DNA of 11,243 bases from JBFMFB01 sp040752115 (GTDB taxonomy: Bacteria > Pseudomonadota > Gammaproteobacteria > Burkholderiales > Sulfuricellaceae): NCBI GenBank assembly GCA_040752115.1, contig JBFMFB010000047.1, forward strand, positions 1 through 11,243, read 5' to 3'. A model generated the notes under the pieces. The model was not told the origin of the DNA, did no database searches, and saw nothing but the letters and a program-made list of their open reading frames with translations. Below are positions 6,351 to 11,243 of the stretch, piece by piece (position 1 is the first letter of the stretch; the number at the start of each line of letters is the position of its first letter). The position numbers and the translations under genes are program-made.

Positions 6351-6356
6351 AGGTTC

Positions 6357-6406
6357 TTGCAAATCCAAAATCCCATTCCATAATGAATTGTAATGACAAA
6401 GTCATT
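6357..6406 (+). promoter_or_regulatory. putative tacAT promoter and operator
   Basis: TTGCAA (6357-6362) and CATAAT (6379-6384) make a -35/-10 pair with a 16-base spacer, just after the repeat and before the antitoxin gene. Immediately downstream AATGAC (6392-6397) and GTCATT (6401-6406) form a perfect inverted repeat around three A. A palindrome at the expected transcription start suits negative autoregulation by the ribbon-helix-helix antitoxin or its complex. This is inferred from position only. Confidence 0.45.
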
Positions 6407-6450
6407 GCGCATGCCAAGCCCTACAAAACATCCTGAGGTCAAATCCGGCT

Positions 6451-6735
6451 ATGCCCACCGTGAACAGCACCAAGCGGGAAACCCTGAATATCCGCATCAA
6501 ACCGGAAGTCAGGAACCTGATCGACCAAGCCGCCAAGTCGCGTGGCAAAAATCGCACAGACTTCATCCTGAATGCCGCCTGCCAGGCAGCCGAAGAAGCC
6601 CTGCTCGACCAAGTCATCTTTATGGCCGACCCCAAGGCCTATGCCGATTTCATCGCGCGTCTGGACAGCCCCCCAGCGCCCAATGAACAACTGCGCAAAA
6701 CCATGCAGGCAGGCGCGCCTTGGGACAAGGCATGA
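6451..6735 (+). CDS. DUF1778 / TacA-type antitoxin
   Basis: This 94-residue protein has a ribbon-helix-helix DNA-binding domain at about residues 10-45 (a TLNIRI strand, then helices containing LIDQAAKSRGK and TDFILNAAC). Its C-terminal tail includes DPKAYADFIARLDSPPAPNE (about 60-79) and ends in APWDKA, as typical of DUF1778 antitoxins of GNAT toxins. The tail normally wraps around and neutralises the toxin, while the N-terminal domain represses the operon. Its stop overlaps the toxin start by ATGA (6732-6735), so translation is coupled. A GAGG (6435-6438) lies 12 bases before the ATG, rather far. It is on the opposite strand to the surrounding capsule genes and flanked by repeats, suggesting later acquisition. 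Confidence 0.88.
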   Translation: MPTVNSTKRETLNIRIKPEVRNLIDQAAKSRGKNRTDFILNAACQAAEEALLDQVIFMADPKAYADFIARLDSPPAPNEQLRKTMQAGAPWDKA

Positions 6736-7229
6736 AGCTGACGGCTCCCGCGCCTCTGACGGAGCATCACGATCTGGCAAGCTTCACCTGCGGCCAGGAC
6801 AGTCTCGATACCTGGCTCAAACGCCGTGCCTTGAACAATCAACGCACAGGCGCATCGCGGGTGTTCGTCGTCTGCGACGAAGAGCGTGTCGTGGCGTACT
6901 ACGCACTCGCCTCCGGCGCAGTCGCCATGGATCATGCCCCTGGCCGCTTCCGACGCAACATGCCGGATCCCATCCCGGTCGTCGTGCTTGGCCGCATTGC
7001 CGTGGATCAAGCCTATCAGGGCCAGGGCCTTGGTCGCGCCATGATCCAGGACGCCGGACGCCGGGTCATTCATGCCGCCGATACCATAGGCATCCGTGGC
7101 GTCATCGTCCATGCCTTATCAGACGAAGCCAGAACATTCTATGAGCGCGTCGGGTTCGAACCCTCCATGCTGGACTCAATGACCCTCCTGATCACGCTTC
7201 CCGACCTGAAGGCAGCCTTGGGTATCTGA
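6732..7229 (+). CDS. GNAT-family toxin (TacT type)
   Basis: The protein has 165 residues from the ATG that overlaps the antitoxin stop; a TTG 12 bases upstream is less likely. Residues 16-33 (ASFTCGQDSLDTWLKRRA) and 41-58 (ASRVFVV...VVAYYAL) match the start of TacT-type toxins. The acetyl-CoA pyrophosphate-binding loop is GRIAVDQAYQGQGLGRAM (87-104), with the QGQGLG core at 96-101. The Tyr in FYERVGFEP (Tyr137) is the expected general acid. Known relatives acetylate the amino group of aminoacyl-tRNA and block translation. All key motifs appear intact, so the toxin is probably active and held by its partner. The gene faces the capsule genes, so transcription from upstream would run antisense through it. 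Confidence 0.88.
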   Translation: MKLTAPAPLTEHHDLASFTCGQDSLDTWLKRRALNNQRTGASRVFVVCDEERVVAYYALASGAVAMDHAPGRFRRNMPDPIPVVVLGRIAVDQAYQGQGLGRAMIQDAGRRVIHAADTIGIRGVIVHALSDEARTFYERVGFEPSMLDSMTLLITLPDLKAALGI

Positions 7230-7287
7230 CACGTGACGAGCAGGATATGGAAAAGGAGCTTCCTGTCGGCTTGAACTGCCAGATCCT

Positions 7288-7357
7288 GTAGCCCGGATGC
7301 AGCAAAAGCGGAATCCGGGGGAGTCCCCCGGATTGCACTGCGTTCCATCCGGGCTAC
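7288..7357 (+). repeat. REP-type unit B, single copy
   Basis: A lone copy of unit B begins GTAGCCCGGATGCAGC and ends CCATCCGGGCTAC. The outer arms TAGCCCGGAT and ATCCGGGCTA are perfect complements, and an inner stem (GAATCCGGGGG with CCCCCGGATT) gives a second hairpin. It starts 59 bases after the toxin stop and could act as its terminator or mRNA-stabilising element. Confidence 0.85.
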
Positions 7358-7366
7358 AGATTCTCT

Positions 7367-7507
7367 GTAGGAGCGAGCTTGCTCGCGAACAGAAGCCCCT
7401 TCCCGAGCGAGCCCCTTAGCGTAGCCATCCAGTCCGTAGCCCGGATGCAGCAAAAGCGGAATCCAGGGGAAAATCTCCCGGATTGCAGTGCGTTCCATCC
7501 GGGCTAC
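7367..7507 (+). repeat. composite REP-type repeat, copy 2 (right flank of the tacAT pair)
   Basis: Unit A (7367-7435) and unit B (7436-7507) appear in the same order and orientation as at 6211-6350. Differences are few, for example GAGCGAGC against GAGCGGGC in unit A and a changed centre in unit B. The two composites are direct repeats whose starts lie 1156 bp apart, bracketing the toxin-antitoxin pair. Confidence 0.85.
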
Positions 7508-7516
7508 ACGCTCTTT

Positions 7517-7576
7517 GCAGGCGCGGACCTTGGGCCGCGAAGAAGCGCCCTATCGCGACCCAAGGTCCGCTCCTAC
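7517..7576. repeat. long REP hairpin, GTAGGAGCGGACC type, inverted
   Basis: Arms 7523-7540 and 7553-7570 are complementary over 18 bp with one mismatch, around a 12-base loop. Read on the minus strand the element begins GTAGGAGCGGACCTTGGG, a classic REP-like motif related in its first bases to unit A. It ends 19 bases beyond the vapC stop codon and could end or protect the vapBC transcript. Confidence 0.85.
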
Positions 7577-7595
7577 TGATTTGTTCAGCGCTTCC

Positions 7596-8000
7596 CTAAA
7601 GCCAGTTTTCAACCTTCAGTCCTGGTACACGTGAAAACTCGCTCACATTCGCCGTTACAAGGACAGTTTGTGTGGCAAGGGCGTGTGCCGCGATCAGCAT
7701 GTCATTCGGCCCGATGGGTGTGCCGGCCCGCTCAAGGTGAAGGCGAAGCTTCCCATACTCATCGTCGGCGGGTGCATCGAAGGGAAGCACGTCCATGGCC
7801 GAAAGAATGGTATCGACCTGTGCGATGAGCCGTTCAGAGCCTTTTTTTGCCGCGCCGAAGCGCAGCTCACAGGCCACGATCATGGAGGTGCAGACCGCGT
7901 TCTCTCCAACGCGGGTGATGCCTTGAGCAATCGCCCCCTGAGGGTGGCGCACCAGGTCCGACAGGATATGGGTATCAAGCAGGAAACGGGGCGCCGTCAT
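7596..8000 (-). CDS. vapC: VapC-type PIN-domain ribonuclease toxin
   Basis: The 134-residue protein is the usual length for VapC. PIN-domain acidic residues are Asp9 (FLLDTH), Glu45 (ACELRFGA) and Asp100 (IGPNDMLIAAHAL). The fourth position falls in LVTANVSEFSRVPGL (114-128), where this subgroup often has Asn instead of Asp and a nearby Glu (here Glu121). These residues bind magnesium in relatives that cut tRNA or rRNA. The end, VPGLKVENWL, matches the MvpT/VapC subgroup closely. Its ATG overlaps the antitoxin stop by ATGA (7997-8000), giving coupled translation. It lies on the same strand as the capsule genes, between the two halves of kpsC. All key residues are present, so it is probably functional. 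Confidence 0.92.
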   Translation of the reverse strand: MTAPRFLLDTHILSDLVRHPQGAIAQGITRVGENAVCTSMIVACELRFGAAKKGSERLIAQVDTILSAMDVLPFDAPADDEYGKLRLHLERAGTPIGPNDMLIAAHALATQTVLVTANVSEFSRVPGLKVENWL

Positions 8001-8236
8001 AGTTCCACGTCATCCAACGGGAGCATGCCTTCATCGACATCCGGGAACGGTTCATCCAGCGTGGGCAAGGTTGCCAATATGGTGAGCAGGCCTTTTTTCT
8101 TGATCGGCTCGATCACCAGCCGATCATCCTCCCGGCGGATGATGGCCTCGTCCGTATCCAGTTCGAACTCGCGCGGAATGCGGATCGCCTGGTTACGGCC
8201 GTTGCGGAACAAGCGGACATGTCGTTCTGAGTGCAT
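7997..8236 (-). CDS. vapB: VapB-type antitoxin (AbrB/SpoVT-like)
   Basis: Starting at the ATG ending at 8236, the protein has 79 residues. This start is preferred over a TTG at 8266 and an ATG at 8260 because AGAGG lies nine bases upstream and because the protein then begins in the VapB manner: MHSERHVRLF followed by NGRNQAIRIPREFELD (12-27), the swapped-hairpin DNA-binding domain. Residues 48-79 form an acidic tail (DEPFPDVDEGMLPLDDVEL at 61-79) that would occupy the toxin active site. The longer start would also place an operator-like inverted repeat inside the coding sequence, whereas this one leaves it upstream. Confidence 0.88.
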   Translation of the reverse strand: MHSERHVRLFRNGRNQAIRIPREFELDTDEAIIRREDDRLVIEPIKKKGLLTILATLPTLDEPFPDVDEGMLPLDDVEL

Positions 8237-8254
8237 TGGGAGAAACCTCTTGAT

Positions 8255-8297
8255 AGGCATATGCAAGAGCCTATGCCTGGGTTGGTGGAGGCGTCAA
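8255..8297 (-). promoter_or_regulatory. putative vapBC promoter and operator
   Basis: AGGCATA (8255-8261) and TATGCCT (8272-8278) are a perfect 7-bp inverted repeat with a 10-base spacer, 19-42 bases upstream of the vapB ATG. On the minus strand TTGACG (8292-8297) is a good -35, and 17 bases later ATAGGC (8269-8274) is a modest -10 that overlaps the palindrome. This is the expected layout for autorepression by the VapBC complex. Confidence 0.55.
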
Positions 8298-8335
8298 GGC
8301 CAGTGTGGGCCGTCGGCTTGCGCCTGCTTGGGTCC

Positions 8336-9484
8336 TCACTCCCAGAACCTCACCATCCGTTTCTGCCGGGCGATGAACTCGGCCACATCGAAGAAAGTGC
8401 CTGGCTCACCCGTCTCCGGCTTGATGTAACGGGCGTACTGCAGATACGCCGCCGCCACCAGCTCCACCAGTGAGCGCCTGGCCGTGCGGCGTTCGCACTC
8501 CAGGCGGTCATCCGTCAGTCCCCAGCCGGCGTAGAACGGCATGCCGAAGCAGGTCACCGGCTTGCCCAGCAGCAGGGCATCGAAACCCATCTGCGAGGTG
8601 ACCACGTAGACCCGGTCGAAATGCTTGAGCAGGGCATGCGGATGCCAGTTCTCCACCATCCAGCGGACATCCGTTCGGCTTCGGGCTGCATCCAGACAGC
8701 CCTTCTTCTTGCCCGCGAGCACATCCGGATGCGTCTTCACCCACACCTCGGCGCCCGGATTCTCGCGCACGGCGGCATCCAGCATCTCGACAAACGTCGC
8801 CTCGCTGGCCAGGCCATAGTGGATCGATGCATCGCCCGCGGTCTGGTCCACAACCAAGACTCGACCAGCCCGGCCATCGTCATCGCGGATACGGGGCAAT
8901 CCTGCCACGCTCCCCTCGGGCCAGCTTCGCTGTCCAGCACCGTTCCCGACGGTGCTTGTAGGAGCGAAGCGACGTGGCGTTCCATCCCCCGCATGGATTG
9001 CTTCGCTCCGCTCGCAATGACGTGAGGTTGCATCCGAATCGAGGCGGTCAAACCACCCCTCCGGCACCTCCCGCCCCACGTTGTACTTGCTCAACCCCTC
9101 CCGCCGGATCACCTCCAGCGCCCGTTCGGCCTCCGCCAGCAGCTCCGGCGTGAAGTCCCCGGCATTCAGCAGGTTCTCCAGCCGCGAAGGGCGGGTGGCA
9201 TCGTAGTAAATGCCGACATCATCCACGACCAAAGAAAGCGGCGGTGAGCCAGAAACACCGAGCCCATAGGAGCGAAGCAGACCATCCTCAAGCGCAAGGT
9301 AAGGCAGCCCCTTGTCAGCGGCATAAGCGCGTGCGGACATCGCCGTCGGCCGAAGCCCCCAGCCTATGACCGCATCTACAGGGACGGGAAAGCGCCTCCA
9401 TACCCGCGACACCACAGGGGCATGGAGAAACACCTCAAGGTAAGGAATGCGGAGAATGCCTCGGGAAAATGCATATAAGATCAA
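8336..9484 (-). CDS. kpsC: N-terminal Kdo transferase module of split KpsC
   Basis: The frame is open from 9589, but the likely start is TTG at 9484. It lies four bases after the acetyltransferase stop, has AAGGA upstream, and gives MILYAFSRGILRIPYLEVFL, matching the KpsC N-terminus I recall (MIGIYSPGIWRIPHLEKFL). The 382-residue product equals the first KpsC module: GWGLRPTA (41-48), LEDGLLRSYGLGV (65-77), PLSLVVDDVGIYYDA (82-96), LVVDQTAGDASIHYG (210-224), WVKTHPDVLAGKK (248-260), YVVTSQMGFDALLLGKPVTC (293-312) and PFYAGWGLTDD (316-326). It ends at RFWE with TGA, just where the linker to module two should begin. Residues of about 151-205 have no counterpart in the family and derive partly from a REP-type element. 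The protein should add Kdo to the capsule linker. Confidence 0.88.
   Translation of the reverse strand: MILYAFSRGILRIPYLEVFLHAPVVSRVWRRFPVPVDAVIGWGLRPTAMSARAYAADKGLPYLALEDGLLRSYGLGVSGSPPLSLVVDDVGIYYDATRPSRLENLLNAGDFTPELLAEAERALEVIRREGLSKYNVGREVPEGWFDRLDSDATSRHCERSEAIHAGDGTPRRFAPTSTVGNGAGQRSWPEGSVAGLPRIRDDDGRAGRVLVVDQTAGDASIHYGLASEATFVEMLDAAVRENPGAEVWVKTHPDVLAGKKKGCLDAARSRTDVRWMVENWHPHALLKHFDRVYVVTSQMGFDALLLGKPVTCFGMPFYAGWGLTDDRLECERRTARRSLVELVAAAYLQYARYIKPETGEPGTFFDVAEFIARQKRMVRFWE
8936..9024. repeat. palindromic repeat inserted in frame in the kpsC N-module
   Basis: Inside the coding sequence, AGCACCGT (8936-8943) and ACGGTGCT (8949-8956) form a hairpin. Then GGAGCGAAGC (8961-8970) and GCTTCGCTCC (9000-9009) form a 10-bp inverted repeat with a 29-base spacer. 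The left half begins TGTAGGAGCGAAGC like the intergenic REPs; the right half, read on the minus strand, is GTCATTGCGAGCGGAGCGAA, another widespread bacterial repeat. The peptide includes RHCERSEAIHAGDG, a hallmark of that repeat translated in this frame. Confidence 0.8.
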
Positions 9485-9488
9485 AGAA

Positions 9489-10220
9489 CTAGATGTCCTT
9501 GCGATATGTTGGCAGTTCGTGTGGTTTGTAGCCCGATGCGCTGAGATCTTCCATAAACTGGAAGACGTTACCAACATGAAAGGTTTCAATGTCTTTGATG
9601 GAATATTCCCACCATTTCGATCTTAGAAGGGATCGAATCACAGCTTTGCTGAACCGGTAAGATATGACGCGCGCCGGTACGCCGCCAATAACCGCATACG
9701 GAGGAACGCTCTTGGTTACAACGGCGTTGGCGCCGACAACTGCGCCAGTGCCGATGGTTATTCCAGGCATAAGAACCGCCCCGTCGCCTATCCATACATC
9801 GCTCTGTATAAGTACGGTGCAGTTAGATTTCGGGAGATGATTAATGTGATCTAGTTCCTCGGTGGTATAGGGGCGCTTGGTCTCGGCGAGTGAGCGCAAA
9901 ACGGGCGACGTTGAAATCCCTGTCATAGTGTGTGCTCCGGCACCAATGGTTACACGTCGTCCAATCGAGCAGAAGCGCCCAATAAATACTCTGCCTCGGA
10001 TGTAGCCGCCGCTGTTCATATAACTATGTGCCCCGATGAAGGATGCTTCTTCCTTACTGAATATGAGGGTGTTGGACTCCATGCGTGCGCCCTCCTCGAA
10101 CATAAGGAAGGGCGAGGCTTTCGGTCCTGGCGGTGTTTGATTTCCTCCTTCGGATAGTAGGACAGATTGGTTGTAGAGATCGCCAGTCATGAAGGACTCT
10201 ATTTTATTCTCGAGAGACAT
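9489..10220 (-). CDS. hexapeptide-repeat acetyltransferase (CatB/Vat-like, XAT group)
   Basis: The 243-residue protein contains left-handed beta-helix turns at about 74-95 (YIRGRVFIGRFCSIGRRVTIG) and 136-175 (VLIQSDVWIGDG, MPGITIGTGAVVGANAVV). Between them lies GAGAHTMTG (93-101), whose His97 matches the catalytic His of xenobiotic acetyltransferases, followed by the acceptor-loop insertion typical of the group (STSPVLRSLAETKRPYTTEELDH). VIGGVPARVI (177-186) closes the helix. Such enzymes move acetyl from acetyl-CoA to an OH or NH2 and work as trimers. In a capsule locus, a role in O- or N-acetylating the polymer or a sugar precursor is more likely than drug resistance. The gene begins nine bases after ugd and ends four bases before kpsC-N. 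It is clearly more AT-rich than both neighbours, suggesting transfer into the locus. Confidence 0.82.
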   Translation of the reverse strand: MSLENKIESFMTGDLYNQSVLLSEGGNQTPPGPKASPFLMFEEGARMESNTLIFSKEEASFIGAHSYMNSGGYIRGRVFIGRFCSIGRRVTIGAGAHTMTGISTSPVLRSLAETKRPYTTEELDHINHLPKSNCTVLIQSDVWIGDGAVLMPGITIGTGAVVGANAVVTKSVPPYAVIGGVPARVISYRFSKAVIRSLLRSKWWEYSIKDIETFHVGNVFQFMEDLSASGYKPHELPTYRKDI

Positions 10221-10229
10221 GGTTGGTTC

Positions 10230-11243
10230 TCAATCGCTGCCAAACAAATCGCGGGTATAGACCTTGTCCACCACGTCCCGCAGGTTGTTTGTCAGCCGGT
10301 TGGCGACGATCACGTTCGAGATTTGCTTGAACTCCTTCAGATCGCGGATCACGCGCGAATGGAAGAATTCGTCCTCCTTCAGCACAGGCTCGTAGACCAC
10401 CACCTCGATGCCCTTGGCCTTGATCCGCTTCATGATCCCCTGGATGGATGAGGCGCGGAAATTGTCCGAGCCGCTCTTCATGATGAGGCGGTAGATACCC
10501 ACGACCTTGTTGGTCTTTTCCCCCTCACCCCAGCCCTCTCCCCGCAGGGGCGAGGGGGCTGAAAGCCGGCGGATGATCGAGTCCGCGATGAAGTCCTTGC
10601 GGGTGGTGTTGGCTTCGACGATGGCGTGGATGAGGTTCTGCGGCACGTCGCGGTAGTTGGCGAGCAGCTGCTTGGTGTCCTTGGGCAGGCAATAGCCGCC
10701 GTAGCCGAAGGACGGGTTGTTGTAGTGGCTGCCGATGCGCGGATCGAGGCCGACGCCCTGGATGATCTGGCGAGTGTCCAGGCCGTGGGTCTCGGCGTAG
10801 GTGTCCAGCTCGTTGAAGTAGGCCACCCGCATCGCAAGGTAGGTGTTGGCGAACAGCTTGATCGCCTCGGCCTCGGTCGGGTGGGTGAACAGGACCGGGA
10901 CGCCTTCCTTCCTCGCCCCTTGCACCAGCAGTTGGGCGAAGCGCTCGGCTCGTCCTGTCCTCGCACCCTTGGTGCCTCCATGCCCCAAGCCTCCTTCGGA
11001 GGGGAGGCGCTCGGAGCGCTCGGATGGGTCTATATCGCCGACGATGATGCGTGAAGGATAGAGGTTGTCGTGCAGGGCCTTGCCTTCGCGCAGGAATTCG
11101 GGCGAGAAGAGAATGCTCTCGGTGCCCAGTTCCTGCTTGATGCGCGCGGTGTAACCGACCGGAACGGTGGATTTGATGACCATGACCGCGTTCGGATTGA
11201 TGGCCTTCACGTCGCGAATCACCGCCTCGACCGAGCCGGTATT
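10230..11243 (-). CDS. ugd: UDP-glucose 6-dehydrogenase (5' part beyond the window)
   Basis: The frame runs off the right edge; 337 residues are visible, starting in the NTGSVEAVIRDV segment. The enzyme oxidises UDP-glucose to UDP-glucuronate with NAD+, a precursor for acidic capsules. Counting from the codon at 11222, landmarks are IKSTVPVGYT (16-25), SPEFLREGKAL (40-50), EAIKLFANTYLAMRVAYFNE (119-138), the catalytic-Cys motif FGYGGYCLPKDTKQL (172-186, Cys178), VVGIYRLIMKSGSDNFRASS (240-259) and the end VYTRDLFGSD. Alignment by eye with E. coli Ugd (388 aa) shows two extra segments: about 24 residues near 63-91 and about 17 near 218-239. Both look like translated repeats, and both fall outside the conserved motifs, so activity may be kept. 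It probably heads or belongs to the capsule operon. Confidence 0.95.
   Translation of the reverse strand, partial: NTGSVEAVIRDVKAINPNAVMVIKSTVPVGYTARIKQELGTESILFSPEFLREGKALHDNLYPSRIIVGDIDPSERSERLPSEGGLGHGGTKGARTGRAERFAQLLVQGARKEGVPVLFTHPTEAEAIKLFANTYLAMRVAYFNELDTYAETHGLDTRQIIQGVGLDPRIGSHYNNPSFGYGGYCLPKDTKQLLANYRDVPQNLIHAIVEANTTRKDFIADSIIRRLSAPSPLRGEGWGEGEKTNKVVGIYRLIMKSGSDNFRASSIQGIMKRIKAKGIEVVVYEPVLKEDEFFHSRVIRDLKEFKQISNVIVANRLTNNLRDVVDKVYTRDLFGSD
10506..10571. repeat. GC-rich repeat inserted in frame in ugd (PSPLRGEGWGEG type)
   Basis: Plus-strand CCCCTCACCCCAGCCCTCTC followed by CCCCGCAGGGG forms a hairpin (CCCC/GGGG plus flanking AGCCC/GGGCT pairs). The minus-strand translation PSPLRGEGWGEG is a peptide that recurs in many bacterial proteomes wherever this intergenic repeat has been read through. 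Related Ugd proteins have only about five residues here. Confidence 0.75.
10950..11036. repeat. repeat-like in-frame insertion in ugd near the N-domain
   Basis: The minus-strand translation DIDPSERSERLPSEGGLG and following residues replace a five-residue loop (ERSER in E. coli) before the conserved AERFA. The DNA contains short inverted repeats, for example CCTCC-TTC-GGAGG and repeated GCGCTCGGAGCGCTCGG. The boundaries are estimated from the protein alignment, not from a second copy in this window. Confidence 0.55.

Noticed and set aside
6139..6417. Minus-strand ORF of 92 codons across the left composite repeat.
   Set aside because: Most of it is translated REP sequence (LHPGYGLDGYA and similar), which occurs wherever this repeat is open in that frame.
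6211..7576. Possible CRISPR array, because of several repeats in a row.
   Set aside because: The repeats are 60-140 bp palindromic REP units without uniform short spacers, and no cas gene is present.
9485..9589. Extension of kpsC-N to an ATG at 9589.
   Set aside because: It would overlap the acetyltransferase by about 100 bases, and the added residues have no KpsC counterpart; TTG at 9484 fits the family N-terminus.

Overview
The window reads as part of the chromosome of a GC-rich gammaproteobacterium. The evidence is an ABC-transporter-dependent (group 2 type) capsule cluster, a lipid A palmitoyltransferase-like barrel protein, and REP-type palindromes of the families beginning GTAGGAGCG and GTAGCCCGGAT that litter many gammaproteobacterial genomes. 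The species cannot be named from the sequence alone.

Left part (1 to about 2787): a run of small, mostly unrecognised genes (tail of a one-helix membrane protein, a CC0125/CC1285-type lipoprotein, two unknown soluble proteins, two small membrane proteins) around a 532-base non-coding stretch rich in inverted repeats. It stops at the 3' end of a tRNA-Leu(UAA) gene with encoded CCA. This suits an island or prophage remnant inserted at the tRNA, but neither an integrase nor a second att copy is visible.

Right part (about 3050 to 11243): nearly everything is on the minus strand and concerns the cell envelope. In transcription order: ugd (UDP-glucose dehydrogenase, cut by the window edge), a hexapeptide-repeat acetyltransferase, the N-terminal module of the Kdo transferase KpsC, the toxin-antitoxin pair vapBC, the C-terminal module of KpsC, KpsS, and a PagP-like outer-membrane barrel. 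Another toxin-antitoxin pair (tacAT type) lies on the plus strand between the two KpsC halves. KpsS starts, and KpsC extends, the poly-Kdo linker joining capsule to lipid; Ugd would supply UDP-glucuronate; the acetyltransferase probably decorates the polymer or a sugar precursor.

The notable points are: (1) kpsC, normally one two-module gene, is divided at the module boundary into two ORFs in the correct order, separated by about 2.2 kb holding two toxin-antitoxin pairs and REP elements; (2) tacAT is flanked by about 140-bp composite direct repeats; (3) three repeat-like segments lie in frame inside coding sequences (one in kpsC-N, two in ugd); (4) four tandem 17-bp repeats sit directly upstream of the pagP-like gene. 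All family assignments were made by eye, without database searches.
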